This document shows positions 8,283-18,620 of a stretch of DNA of 64,000 bases, one piece after another. The DNA comes from Candidatus Sabulitectum silens. GTDB taxonomy: Bacteria > Fermentibacterota > Fermentibacteria > Fermentibacterales > JCC-6. How positions within the stretch are numbered: position 1 is the stretch's first letter; every line of letters starts with the position of its first letter. Location of the stretch: assembly GCA_001875255.1 (NCBI GenBank), contig MJAN01000013.1:1-64000 (forward strand). The letters are read 5' to 3'. The notes below the pieces were generated by a model. That model was given only the letters and a program-made list of their open reading frames with translations. It had not been told where the DNA came from and did no database searches. Both the position numbers and the translations under genes were made by a program.

Positions 8283-9662
8283 ATGGGAATGGAAGTATTA
8301 AGGGACCTGCCCGCGGTTCATGAAATAATCCCGGAAATAGAGGGCAGGCTCTCCCGGCTGAATCCCTCCCAGGTGAAAGAGGCTGCCAGAAGGGGTGTCC
8401 TCTGGGCAAGGGAACTGGTTTTGAACGGGGAAGACCTTCCGGATACTGCTGCAATCGTTGAGAGGGCCGTGGAGATAGGGCTTTTCCTGGCAAGGCCCTC
8501 AATGGAGTCGGTGATCAATGCCACCGGGGTGGTCCTGCACACCGCCCTGGGCAGGGCAAGCCTTCCCCCGGCGGCGGTGGAGGCGGTGCACCGGGTGGCC
8601 TCGGGCTATTCCGTGCTGCAGTGGAACAGGGAAACCGGCCGCAGGGCAACCGAGACGAGCATGTGGAGGCACTGGTGAAGGCACTCACCGGCGCCGAGGC
8701 GGCCACCGTTGCGAACAACAATGCCGGGGCAACCCTTCTGGTGCTTTCCGCAATGGCGGCGGGCCGGGAGGTCATCGTTTCCAGGGGGCAGCTGGTGGAG
8801 ATAGGCGGAGCATTCAGGATCCCCGATGTGATGAAGCAGAGCAACTGCGTCATGGTAGAGGTGGGCTGTACCAACAGAACCCACCTGAAGGACTACAGGA
8901 ACGCCATAACCGATAACACCGCGGCGATCCTCAGGGTACACCCCTCCAACTATCGAATAAAGGGTTTCACCGGAGAGGTGGAACTGGAGGAACTGGTGGC
9001 ATTGGGGCGGGAGCACGGTATACCGGTGATAGACGACCTCGGCGCCGGCAGTCTGGTCCCCTGGACCGTTTCGGGATCCCGGCGGAGCCCACCATCGTTC
9101 AGAGCATCGAAACCGGTGCCGATGTGGTCACCTGCTCCGGAGACAAGCTGATAGGCGGCCCCAGTCCGGTATCATACTTGGAAGGGAGAAGTATCTCTCC
9201 ATCATAAGGAAACACCCCCTTGCAAGGGCCCTTCGAGTGGGCAAGCTTACCATAGCCGCCCTTGAGGCCTCCCTAAGGGTGTTTCTCGAGGGCGCCGACT
9301 ACATTGCCTCCCATCACCCGGTTTACCGCTCCTTCTCCGTTCCGGCAGGCGAGCTCGCCGACAGGGCTGAAAGGATCGCCGAAACCCTTTCCCTTCCCCC
9401 TGGATGTTCCGCCTCGGTTGAAAGCATGAGCGGATATGTGGGTAGCGGAAGCCTTCCGGACTTTTCCATTCCCTCCGCCGGTCTTTCCCTTGCCTGTCCC
9501 GACCCGGAGTCACTGGCCCGGGCCCTGCGCCTTTCTTCCCCGGCGGTGGCTTCCAGGGTGGAGGACCGCCGCCTGAAGCTCGACCTCCGTGGGGTTCCCG
9601 GGGAGTTTGATGCTGTTCTGTCCGGGCTTATCACCGAAAGGGCAGGTGAGCTTTGGGGCTGA
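8283..9662 (+). CDS. selA: L-seryl-tRNA(Sec) selenium transferase SelA
   Basis: SelA is a PLP enzyme that converts seryl-tRNA(Sec) to selenocysteyl-tRNA(Sec) using selenophosphate. I start it at ATG 8283, with GGAG about six bases upstream. Motifs: '[15 protein letters not shown]', '[11 protein letters not shown]', '[10 protein letters not shown]', and the PLP lysine in '[10 protein letters not shown]' (near residue 288). The frame is broken three times, each by a lost base in a short run: GGG at 8644-8646, CCCC at 9058-9061 and CCCC at 9159-9162. Corrected length is about 460 residues, normal for the family. It overlaps selB by about ten bases. Confidence 0.93.
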
Positions 9663-11532
9663 TCATTGGAACCGCCGGGCACATCGACCACGGCAAGAGC
9701 ACCCTCATGCTGGCCCTCACCGGCAAGGACCCCGACCGTCTGAAGGAAGAGAAGGCAAGGGGAATTACCATTGAACTGGGCTATGTTTTCATGAAGGGAG
9801 ATAACCATCGATCCATCTCCTTCATTGATGTTCCCGGCCACGAGAAATTCGTCAGGACCATGGTTGCCGGGGTCTCCACGGTGGACTGCTTCCTTCTGGT
9901 GGTTTCCGCCGACGAGGGGGTCATGCCCCAGACAAGGGAGCACCTGGACATTCTGAGGCTTCTTGAGGTCAACAGGGGAATAGTGGCCCTGGCGAAGTGC
10001 GACCTCGTGGACGAAGACCTCATCGAACTGGCACAGGAGGAGGTCAGGGAAGCCCTCACCGGAACCCCCGCCGAGGACGCTCCCATCATAAGGTTTCCGC
10101 GAAAACCGGTTACGGTCTGGATCAGCTGAAGGAAGCCCTCTACGAGATGGCCGATTCCATCTCGCTGAAAAGCTCCGAGGGCCGGTTCAGGATGCCGGTT
10201 GACAGGATATTCACACTGAAGGGTTTCGGGACCATCATCTGCGGAACCGGTCTCTCAGGGGTTGTTCGTACCGGTGACACCCTTGAGATACAGCCCGTTG
10301 GAAAGCAGTTCAGGCTCCGTGAGCTGGGTGTGAACGAAAACCGGAATGCTCCGGAGGGCTTTGCCGGAGACAGGATCGCACTGAACCTCACCGGGCTTCG
10401 AAAGGAGGATGTTCACCGGGGAAGCGTGGCGGGTGAACCGGGCTTTTTGAAGACCCCGACCAGTCTGGACACCACATGCACCATGCTTCCGGGTAATGTG
10501 GACCTCATCCACAGACAGAGGGTCCGTTTCCATGTGGGCACCGCCGAGGTAATGGCCCGGGCCATACCGGTGGAGGGTAAGCCGCTCCTCAGGGGTGAAA
10601 CCGGCTACGTTCACTTTCAGCTTGAGCACCCGGTGGTGGCAATGCCCGGAGACAGGTTCGTCATCAGAAGGTATTCCCCGGTGACCACCATAGGCGGCGG
10701 TGTAATACTCGACGCCGACACAAGAAAGGTCAGGGCCAGGTTCAGGGAAACAAGGCTGGAACACCTCGACCTTCTCTCCCACGGCGACCTTGAGGACATT
10801 CTCTTTGAAACCATGGAGGACCGGCAGGGGAACTACATCGAGATACCGGGCTTCCTTGCCTCCACAGGTGTGGAGCCATCGGAACTCAGGACCGCGGTGA
10901 ATTCCCTTGTTGAACAGGGAAGGGCGGTTGCCTCCGGTGAAGGAAAATCTGAGAAGCTGATCCTCACCGCTGCGGTTCAGGATCTGGAAAGGAAGATACT
11001 GGGCAGTATTGCCACGGTGCACAGGAACGTTCCCCTTAGCCCCGGGCTGCCAGCCGCCAGGCTGGCAAGGCAGCTTCCAGGGGAAACACCGGTCTGGGCC
11101 ATTCGCTTCTGCCTCGCTGACCTTGAGGAAAGGGGTGAGGTAAACAGAAGGGGAGAGTTCCTTGCCCTTAGCGACTTTCCCGGTGAACTCCAGGGTGAGA
11201 CCGAAGCCCTTGCCAGGCGAATAGTCACCGATGTGGAAAAGGCCGGTTTCCAGGGTTACGGTTCCCCGGAGGAGGCCAGGCGCCGGGAGGATATCGAGGG
11301 TCTTGTTCACCGGGGGATCCTGCTCAGGCTCTCCGGGGAACTGGTAACCACCCCGGGAATGCTTATCCGGGCCGGAGAAATGGCAAGGAAGGCCTTCCAG
11401 GATCGGGGATTCCGACCGGGGGAACTCCGGGAGGTGCTGGGTGTTTCCAGAAAGTTCACCATGATGTGGGCGGAACTGATGGACCTGAAGGAGCTGACCA
11501 GGCGGGAGGGCGACCTGCGACACCTTCTGTAG
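9653..11532 (+). CDS. selB: Selenocysteine-specific elongation factor SelB
   Basis: SelB is the GTPase that delivers Sec-tRNA(Sec) to UGA codons carrying a SECIS element. The G1 motif '[12 protein letters not shown]' is at the N-terminus, followed by 'RGITIELGY' (G2), 'DVPGHEKF' (G3) and 'AKCDLVDE' (G4). The C-terminal part holds the winged-helix repeats that bind SECIS RNA. The likely start is TTG at 9653, preceded by AGGTGAG inside selA. A lost A near 10089 breaks the frame ('[11 protein letters not shown]' restored). Corrected length is about 626 residues. selC (tRNA-Sec), selD and any selenoprotein gene are not seen in the window. Confidence 0.93.
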
Positions 11533-11656
11533 CTGCTATTATCCCCGCTCTTACTTTACAGAAGCGTCATTTTTTGATATTCTCATGCCTTCGCAGAGCT
11601 TGTACGGCTGGCAGGACACAGTCTTCACTACTCCCCATGTACAGAGGAGATACCGA

Positions 11657-12964
11657 ATGAAAATAGCAGTGGTCGGAAGCGGATACGTCGGTCTCGTGGC
11701 GGCGGCATGCCTGGCGGAAATGGGTAACACCGTTATTTCCGTGGACAAGGACGAGAAGAAGATAGCCGGGCTGGAGAAGGGTATCCTTCCGATATACGAA
11801 CCCGGTCTGGATGTTCTTATAGAACGGAATGTAAAGGAAAAACGACTTTTCTTCTCCACTGACACCGGTGGAGCGGTGAGGAAGAGCGGCATAATATTCA
11901 TCGCCGTGGGCACACCCCCCGACGAAGACGGCAGCGCCGACCTCCAGCATGTCCTGGCCGTGGCTGCGGACATAGGCAAGGCCATGGATGGCCCCAGGAT
12001 AGTGATTAACAAGAGCACCGTTCCCGTTGGCACCGCCGAGCTGGTAAGGGATGAGGTCAGGAAATACACCGAGTTCAGGGTGGATGTTGTGAGCAACCCC
12101 GAGTTCCTTAAGGAGGGGGCCGCCATCGACGACTTCATGAAGCCCGACAGGGTCGTGGTGGGAACCTGCAGTGAAGAGGTGGCCGATGTGATGAGGGAAC
12201 TCTACCGTCCCTTCGTACGGACCAACAATCCCATCTACATAATGAGCAACAGATCCGCCGAACTCACCAAGTACGTGGCGAACAGCCTCCTTGCAACGAA
12301 GATCAGCTTCATGAACGAGATAGCCAATCTCTGCGATGTGGTGGGGGCCGATGTTCAGGATATCCGAAGGGGTATCGGAAGCGACAGGAGGATAGGGCCC
12401 CATTTCATCTTTCCCGGTGTGGGCTATGGAGGCAGCTGTTTTCCCAAGGATGTGAACGCCCTCAGGCGCACCTCAGACCAGTATGGCTACCACCTCGACA
12501 TCCTCGAGGCGGTAACCTCGGTGAATGCCGAACAGAAGCGGCTGCTGGGGAAAAAGATAGCATCCGAGTTCGGCGAGGACCTTTCCGGAAAGACCTTCTG
12601 CCTGTGGGGTTTGTCCTTCAAGCCCAACACCGATGACATGCGGGAAGCGCCCTCCCTGGTGATAATAAGGGACCTCCTTGACAGGGGTGCCGTTGTGAAG
12701 GCCTATGACCCCGAGGCCATGGATTACGCAAAAAGCATACTGGGGGACTCTATCGAGTTCTGCGATTCGGGATATGATGCCCTGGAGGGCGCAGACGCTC
12801 TGCTTCTCGTCACCGAATGGACCGAGTTCAGGGAACCTGATTTCGAGCGGATGGGTGAAGCCCTTAAGCGCAGGGTGATCTTCGACGGCCGCAACATATG
12901 GAACCCCAAAACCCTCAGGAAGATGGGGTTCACCTACCACGGGATAGGAAGAGGCGAGAAATGA
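11657..12964 (+). CDS. ugd: UDP-glucose 6-dehydrogenase
   Basis: This enzyme oxidises UDP-glucose to UDP-glucuronate with NAD, feeding exopolysaccharide synthesis. ATG at 11657 has GAGGAG eight bases upstream. The Rossmann motif 'VVGSGYVGLVAA' is at the N-terminus. The catalytic cysteine is Cys261 in 'GYGGSCFPKD', and 'LWGLSFKPNTDDMREAPS' belongs to the C-terminal domain. At 435 residues it is unbroken. Substrate choice (UDP-glucose rather than another sugar) is inferred from family resemblance. Its stop overlaps the next dehydrogenase start (ATGA). Confidence 0.9.
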   Translation: MKIAVVGSGYVGLVAAACLAEMGNTVISVDKDEKKIAGLEKGILPIYEPGLDVLIERNVKEKRLFFSTDTGGAVRKSGIIFIAVGTPPDEDGSADLQHVLAVAADIGKAMDGPRIVINKSTVPVGTAELVRDEVRKYTEFRVDVVSNPEFLKEGAAIDDFMKPDRVVVGTCSEEVADVMRELYRPFVRTNNPIYIMSNRSAELTKYVANSLLATKISFMNEIANLCDVVGADVQDIRRGIGSDRRIGPHFIFPGVGYGGSCFPKDVNALRRTSDQYGYHLDILEAVTSVNAEQKRLLGKKIASEFGEDLSGKTFCLWGLSFKPNTDDMREAPSLVIIRDLLDRGAVVKAYDPEAMDYAKSILGDSIEFCDSGYDALEGADALLLVTEWTEFREPDFERMGEALKRRVIFDGRNIWNPKTLRKMGFTYHGIGRGEK

Positions 12965-14279
12965 GCGCCTTCACCGAAAGGATGGCCGGCAGGGAGAAAC
13001 CGGTTATCGGCGTGATAGGCCTTGGTTATGTGGGCCTTCCCCTGGCCATGGAATTCGCTCTGGGGGGATGCCCTGTTCTTGGTGTGGATGTGGACCCGAC
13101 GAAACCGGAGCTCCTTGAAAAGAGAAAAAGTTATCTGAAGCACTTCCCCGATTCCAGGATCACCCAGGCCATGGATACCGGCAGGCTGAAGGCCACCACC
13201 GATTTTTCCGTCCTCACCGGTGCCGATGCCATAATTATCGCCGTCCCTACACCCCTGGGACTGAGCCGTCAGCCGGACCTCAGCTATGTCATCAACTCAT
13301 GCAGGGAGATAACCAGATACCTTCAACAGGGTCAGGTGGTGATACTTGAGTCCACCACCTATCCCGGCACCACCAGGGAGGAGATGCTTCCTGTCCTTGA
13401 AGAGAGCGGAATGAAGGCGGGAACCGATTTTCACCTGGCATTCTCCCCGGAAAGGGAGGACCCCGGCAACGAGAAATACGCCACCCGCACCATCCCGAAG
13501 CTCGTTGGCGGCCTAACACCGGACTGCACCGAGGCCAGCGTTGCGATTTACTCCTTCGCCATAGACAACATAGTCCCAGTGAGTTCTCCCGAGGTCGCGG
13601 AAATGGCCAAGATAATGGAGAACACATACAGAGCGGTTAACATCGCCCTGGTGAACGAGTTGAAGGTGCTGGCCCAGGGAATGGGAATAGACATATGGGA
13701 GGTGATAAACGCCGCCGCAACGAAACCATTCGGCTTCACCCCCTTCTATCCCGGCCCGGGCCTCGGCGGACACTGCATACCCATCGACCCCTTCTATCTC
13801 ACCTGGAAGGCCCACCAGTTCGAGATGCCCACCAAGTTCATCGAACTGGCCGGAGAGATCAACACCTCAATGCCCGAGTATGTGGTGGAGCGTATCGGGG
13901 AAGCCCTGAACAGCGCAAGGAAATCCGTTAATGGAAGCAGGATCCTCATACTGGGAATGGCCTACAAGCCCAACATCGACGATTACCGGGAGACCCCATC
14001 CCTCAAGGTAATGAAGAAACTCCTTGAAAGGGGCGCCGATGTTTACTACAACGACCCTACATCCCATCAATACCCCCCACCACCAGGCAGACCGACCTTC
14101 AGCCAAGGTCGGTGGAGCTAACCTCCGAGACCCTTTCGGGGTATGACTGCGCCGTTGTCATAACCAACCACGACTGCTATGATTATCAATGGATAGTGGA
14201 AAACAGCAATATTGTGGTTGACACCAGGAACGCCTGTGTCGGTGTTTCCACGGGGAAGGAAAAGGTGTTCAAGGCGTGA
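12961..14279 (+). CDS. Nucleotide-sugar dehydrogenase (WbpA/WecC-like)
   Basis: A second NAD-dependent sugar-nucleotide dehydrogenase, probably acting on UDP-N-acetylglucosamine or UDP-N-acetylmannosamine. Visible are 'VIGLGYVGLPLA', 'PTPLGLSRQPDLSYV', 'FSPEREDPGN' and the catalytic Cys272 in 'GPGLGGHCIPIDPFYL'. The last two motifs are characteristic of this subfamily rather than of UDP-glucose dehydrogenase. A lost C in CCC at 14055-14057 shifts the frame. Corrected, it continues 'AVVITNHDCYDYQWI' and ends with TGA at 14277-14279 (about 440 residues). It belongs to a capsule or exopolysaccharide operon with the genes on both sides. Confidence 0.88.
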
Positions 14280-14698
14280 GTTTGCCCTCTGTGGTGCTGA
14301 TCGTCATTGCCCTGTCGGCCTTCGCCGCCGGGGACTACGCGGTGACCGGCATCGATTCCGATGAAATTACCATGCCGGTGAATGTCTGGGGGCAGGTGAG
14401 GAATCCGGGGCTTCACTACATCCCCTGGGACTCCGACCTCCGTGGTGCCCTTTCCGCCGCTGGAGGTCCCCTGGCAGACGCGGATCTCTCCTCGATCCGA
14501 ATTATCTCCACCGGTCTGGAGATCGATTACGATCTCTCCGAATACCTCCGTGGCGAAGGCGGCCCCCTGCCGGAAATGGAACCCAACGCAACGGTCTATG
14601 TAAGGGTTTCCAGCTATGAGTGGTGGAAGGATGTGGTGGATTTCACCTACAAGATACTTATCATGGCAAACGTGATCTGGGTAATGAGCCGCACATGA
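14276..14698 (+). CDS. Polysaccharide-export SLBB-domain protein
   Basis: This is a 140-residue protein with a signal peptide (residues 1-18) and one SLBB-type repeat: 'VNVWGQVRNPGLHYIPWDSDL' split around residues 39-58, followed by 'LSAAGGPLADADLSSIRII'. A hydrophobic segment closes it ('ILIMANVIWVMS'). SLBB proteins act in polysaccharide export through the outer membrane, but the large Wza-type domain is missing, so this is a reduced form. The start is GTG at 14276, overlapping the previous stop. The stop overlaps the next ATG (ATGA). Confidence 0.75.
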   Translation: MSLPSVVLIVIALSAFAAGDYAVTGIDSDEITMPVNVWGQVRNPGLHYIPWDSDLRGALSAAGGPLADADLSSIRIISTGLEIDYDLSEYLRGEGGPLPEMEPNATVYVRVSSYEWWKDVVDFTYKILIMANVIWVMSRT

Positions 14699-16894
14699 AC
14701 CCGAACACCCCAGGCGGTTATCCGGACAGCTTCGACCCCAGGGAAGAAGAGTCCATCGATCTCAGTTACTATCTCTGGATGCTCCGCCGGGGCAAATGGA
14801 TAATTCTTGCCTTCGTTCTTGCCGGTCTTCTGGCGGCGGGATACGTCAACCGGACCACCACACCAGTCTACAGCTCCAGCTCAACCTTCATCTACGCCAG
14901 CGACAACAGCATGGCCAGGACCCTGGACATGCCCGGCACCTCCTGGTTCCAGATGGACGCCATAAGGAACGACCAGATCCATCTCATAAACAGCCGGGCA
15001 ATGGCTGAGCAGGTTGCCGATTCCGTTCTTCATTCCCCCGACTCCGACAGCCTCATCTCTATACTGTTCAGCGGAAATGTTCCGGAAAGGCAGTACATAA
15101 GGAACGGCATAGTGGGAATTGCCCAGGGCAGGGTCTCCGTAAGCTGGATCAAGGACACCGACTTTTTCGTTCTCACGGGAACAGGTTACAGCCCCGAGGC
15201 CTCGGCGGTGATAACCAACCTGGTGCTCCATGTCTACTACCGTTGGAACCAGCGTCAGGCCCGTGGAGAGAACAGGGAGGTAAGGCTTTTCCTGGAAGAG
15301 CAGCTTGAGCAGATGGCGGCACAGCTGGAGTACTCCGAGGAAGCCCTTCTTGATTTCAAGGAGAGCAACGATATCACCGATATAGACACCGAGACCCGGA
15401 ATCTCATCAACGATCTGGCCAGCTTTGAGACCCAGATGCGGACCGCCGCCACCAACGCCGAGGCCGCAAGGGTAAGGCGGGACCATCTCGCCACCCTCCT
15501 GGCGCCCAGAGGGACCGCATCGCCTTTGACATGATCAACGCCAACAGCGAATACATCAGAAGCATTCAGAGCGACCTGGCAGGCTACGAGGGTGCAAGGG
15601 CCGCCCTTCTCTCCCAGGGCGCCTCTCCAGATTCCGATCCCGTGGCAGCCATTGAACAGCGCATCGCCACCAGACAGGAAGAACTTGCTGCCGCCATCGC
15701 CGCCCTTCCCGGGATGGACTACCCCGGGGATCCGGAAAGGGGAGTGGAGAATCTCGTCACCGCAATGGCCTCCGCCGAGGGTGAGTACAGGTCAAGTCTC
15801 GCCAGGGAACGAGCCCTTTCCAGTATCGTCCAGGAGCTGTCCGAAGGTCTTTCCCGACTTCCCCAGCATCAGTACGAGCTGGTTTCCCTTGAGAGGAACA
15901 GACAGGTCAATGAAAACATCTACATACTTCTGAGAACCCGGTTCGAAGAGGTCCGCATAGCTGAGGTTGGCCAGATGGGCAATGTCACCATAGTCGACAC
16001 CGCCCTGCCCGGGGGCATGATAAGACCCACAACAAGACGCAACCTCATCATGGGAATACTCGTGGGCCTGGCGGCGGGTATCGGCCTGGTTTTCCTCCTG
16101 AACCAGATGGACAGCACCGTTCGAAGCCCTGAGCATCTGGAAAAATTCGGCATTCCCCTTATCGGGGTGATCCCCAGATTCCAGGTGAGAACAGACAGGG
16201 GCAGCATAGTCCTTTCCATAATAGAGAACCCGAAATCCCCAACTCCGAGGCGATCAGAGATCTGAGGACGAGTCTCTCATTCACCAGGCCGGACCAGCCC
16301 ATGAAAACCATACTGGTAACCAGTTCCGGTCCCCAGGAGGGAAAATCCAGCATCTCCGCCAACCTTGCCGTCGCCGAAGCCCAGGCGGGCAGGAGTGTCA
16401 TTCTACTGGACTGCGACCTCAGGCGGCCCATGGTGAACAAGATCTTCGGATTCCAGAGAAAACCGGGTTTTTCCGAACTGGTGGCCGGGAAGGCCGAGCT
16501 TGCGGAGGTTGTGAGAAAAACGGGAATAGATGGCCTTTCAGCTGTATGCAGCGGCCACATACCCCACAATCCCTCGGAGATAATCGAGGCGGCCATTCGA
16601 AGGAACCTCTTTCAGATCCTTTCAGAGCAGTGCGACCTCCTCATAATAGACAGCCCCCCGGCGGCGGTGGTCACCGACGCGGTATCCATAGCCCCCAATG
16701 TTGACACCGTGATACTTGTCAGCCGCTGCGGAAGGGTTCAGCAGAAGGTGGTTCAGGGTGTGTGGCAGAAACTGCAGCGTTCCGGAGCTCATCTTGCCGG
16801 AGCGGTGATCAATGATTTCGATCCCGTTCGTACCTATACCTCCTACACATATTACTCATACCGTTACAAGTATTACTACGACGACAAAACATAA
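14695..16894 (+). CDS. Wzz/BY-kinase fusion: polysaccharide co-polymerase with tyrosine autokinase
   Basis: The N-terminal Wzz-type domain has two membrane helices (around residues 33-52, and 'LIMGILVGLAAGIGLVFLL' late) with coiled coil between. The C-terminal cytoplasmic kinase has Walker A 'SSGPQEGKSSISAN', Walker A' 'VILLDCDLRRP' and Walker B 'LLIIDSPP'. It ends in a tyrosine cluster with ten tyrosines in the last ~20 residues, the usual autophosphorylation tail. Two lost bases split the assembled gene, near 15503-15507 and at CCCC 16237-16240. Corrected length is about 733 residues. Such proteins control exopolysaccharide chain length and export. It is the last gene of the operon. Confidence 0.88.
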
Positions 16895-16930
16895 TGTAAA
16901 CCATTGACATAAAACATAATAGAGTATCCG

Positions 16931-16965
16931 TACAGGGCCTGTTCCGGGCCCTGCTTCTTGTTGCG
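16931..16965 (+). terminator. Terminator of the exopolysaccharide operon
   Basis: CAGGGCC and GGCCCTG form a stem around TGTTCCG, followed by a T-rich stretch (CTTCTTGTTG). It lies about 35 bases after the kinase stop and just before the mraZ control region. Confidence 0.6.
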
Positions 16966-16977
16966 AAAAAATGATAG

Positions 16978-17022
16978 TGGGATGAAATGGGGAGTAGTGG
17001 GTTGACAGTGGGATAAAGTGGG
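16978..17022 (+). promoter_or_regulatory. Five-box MraZ operator
   Basis: TGGG occurs at 16978, 16988, 16998, 17009 and 17019, a spacing of 10, 10, 11 and 10 bases, about one helical turn. MraZ is known to bind direct TGGG repeats with ten-base spacing upstream of its own operon. The array begins 73 bases before the mraZ ATG and overlaps the probable -35 box, which fits autorepression. Most described operators have three or four boxes. Confidence 0.8.
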
Positions 17023-17029
17023 TTAATGA
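17002..17029 (+). promoter_or_regulatory. Promoter of the dcw cluster
   Basis: TTGACA (17002-17007) is a consensus -35 box, and TAATGA (17024-17029) lies 16 bases further as the -10. TGGG boxes 3 and 4 flank the -35 and box 5 sits in the spacer. The mraZ ribosome site GGAAGGGG (17037-17044) follows. Confidence 0.6.
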
Positions 17030-17050
17030 TAGCTGCGGAAGGGGAACAGT

Positions 17051-17488
17051 ATGGCGGCTTTCATCGGCACACACATTCACACTCTGGATGACAAGTGGAG
17101 AGTCAGCGTTCCAGCCCAGTTCAGAAGGCAGCTTACAGCGGAAGACCTGTATCTGAACGTGGGTATGGAGGGTTGTCTGGTTCTTTATCCCGCCCAGAGG
17201 TGGCAGGAACTGGAAGAGAAACTACTCTCGCTGTCCCGCAGCAGCAAAACCACCCGTTATCTCTACAGAAGCCTTGCCCAGAACCTGAAGGCCGTCAGTG
17301 TTGATTCCCAGGGACGAATCTCAATTCCCGCTGAACTGGCAAATAAAGCGGGTATAACAGGCGAGGTTTTGTTCCTTGGTCAGTTCGACACTATGGAGCT
17401 CTGGCAGCCGGAGAGATACAACGAGTACATCAACAGCTCAGAGCTTTCATGTGAGGATATCGCCGAGGATCTTGATCTGCCTCTGTAG
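17051..17488 (+). CDS. mraZ: Transcriptional regulator MraZ
   Basis: MraZ is the AbrB-fold regulator that heads the dcw cluster. It has 145 residues with two SpoVT/AbrB-like repeats: 'HTLDDKWRVSVPAQFR' near the N-terminus and 'VDSQGRISIPAEL' at about residue 85. ATG at 17051 follows GGAAGGGG. The gene is unbroken. It probably represses its own operon through the five TGGG boxes just upstream. It is followed nine bases later by rsmH. Confidence 0.95.
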   Translation: MAAFIGTHIHTLDDKWRVSVPAQFRRQLTAEDLYLNVGMEGCLVLYPAQRWQELEEKLLSLSRSSKTTRYLYRSLAQNLKAVSVDSQGRISIPAELANKAGITGEVLFLGQFDTMELWQPERYNEYINSSELSCEDIAEDLDLPL

Positions 17489-17496
17489 GGAGCGCT

Positions 17497-18348
17497 TTGA
17501 CGGAACCTGGTCACAAACCGGTAATGCCCCGGGAGATAGTAGAGTATCTCAGGGGGCTTCCGCCGGTACGGTAGTGGACGGCACCTCCGGAGGCGGGGGA
17601 CACACGGCACTTCTTTCCAGTGCATTTCCGGAATCACCGGTGCTGGCCTTTGAAAGGGACCCCCAGGCGGCGGATGCACTCCGGGAAAGGTTCAAAGGTT
17701 CAAATGTAAGGGTATTCACCGGGAGCTATACAGGCATTCCCCCGGTGATGGAGGAACATGGTTTTCCCATGGCCTCCGCCGCTCTTTTCGACCTCGGACT
17801 GAGCTCCATGCAGCTTGATGATCCGGAAAGGGGCTTTTCCCACAGGACCGATGGCCCCCTGGACATGCGCTTTGACACATCCCTGGGAGAGCCGGTCTCC
17901 GCCCTTCTCAAGAAACTCACCGAGAAACAGATAGCCGACATCATCTACAGGTTCGGCGAAGAGGGCAGGTCCAGGGTGATCGCCAGGGAGATAAAGAAAA
18001 CAGGGGGCCGGTCACCACAGGCGAGCTTGCAGCCGCGGTGAAGACCGCCGTCCGGGGCAACCCGGTCAAACCCCTTTCCAGGGTCTTTCAGGCATTTCGC
18101 ATCCATGTGAACAGGGAACTGGAGCATCTCGAAACCCTCCTTGGTGATATGCATCTGTGGACCGCTCCAGGGTGCAGGATAGCTGTGCTCACATTCCATT
18201 CACTGGAAGACAGGATGATAAAGCTTCACTTCAGGGACGATCCACGTTTCACCCAGTTCGACCCGCCCTGGCTGCTGCCGTCCAGGGAGGAAAAAGGGAG
18301 AACGGAAGGGCGCGAAGCGCCAGGCTCAGACTGGGGGTGAGGCTGTGA
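17497..18348 (+). CDS. rsmH: 16S rRNA (cytosine-N4) methyltransferase RsmH
   Basis: RsmH (MraW) methylates C1402 of 16S rRNA with S-adenosylmethionine. I infer a TTG start at 17497 with AGGGAG upstream, giving 'EPGHKPVMPREIVEYL'. Then come 'VVDGTSGGGGHT' (SAM binding), 'LFDLGLSSMQLDDPERGFS', 'SRVFQAFRIHVNREL' and 'LTFHSLEDRMIK'. Three frameshifts break it: a lost G near 17565, one in GGGGG at 18003-18007 and a lost A at 18291-18295. The true C-terminus 'RSARLRLGVRL' ends with TGA at 18346-18348. Corrected length is about 284 residues. Confidence 0.93.
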
Positions 18349-18620
18349 CCCGCTACTGGAAGCGCTTCGCACTGATTCTTGCAATCGGAGTAATGTTCGT
18401 CTTCATAGCCCAGCTCGTTACAAGGAATTTCTATGTGGCCGCATCGGTGGAATACACCGTGGAATCCGCCAGGCAGGACAGCCTCCAGAGAACCAGACAG
18501 GCCCTCATTAGCCGTATAGCCGCCCTTGAATCGCCCCCCAGGCTCCGGGAGGCAGGCGGGCATCTCGGGCTTGCGCCGCTTCCCCTTGAAAACTTCATGC
18601 TCCTGGAGGCGGTGAGATGA
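18345..18620 (+). CDS. ftsL: Cell division protein FtsL (by position and form)
   Basis: This is a 91-residue bitopic protein with a short cytoplasmic start, one membrane helix (residues 7-24) and a predicted coiled coil. FtsL links FtsB and FtsQ and helps activate FtsW-FtsI. The sequence itself is poorly conserved, so the call rests on size, topology and position between rsmH and ftsI. The start is GTG at 18345, overlapping the rsmH stop. Its stop overlaps the ftsI start (ATGA). Confidence 0.75.
   Translation: MTRYWKRFALILAIGVMFVFIAQLVTRNFYVAASVEYTVESARQDSLQRTRQALISRIAALESPPRLREAGGHLGLAPLPLENFMLLEAVR

Noticed and set aside
6976-9662. In-frame TGA stops as possible selenocysteine codons, since selA-selB are present
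   Set aside because: Each truncating stop follows a short homopolymer where restoring one base recovers the family sequence in another frame. None lies at a conserved cysteine position with continuing homology in the same frame.
10255-11523. Long antisense open frame (422 codons) across selB
   Set aside because: It is a shadow of the GC-rich selB coding sequence. It has no family motif, and the plus-strand frame is clearly the real gene.
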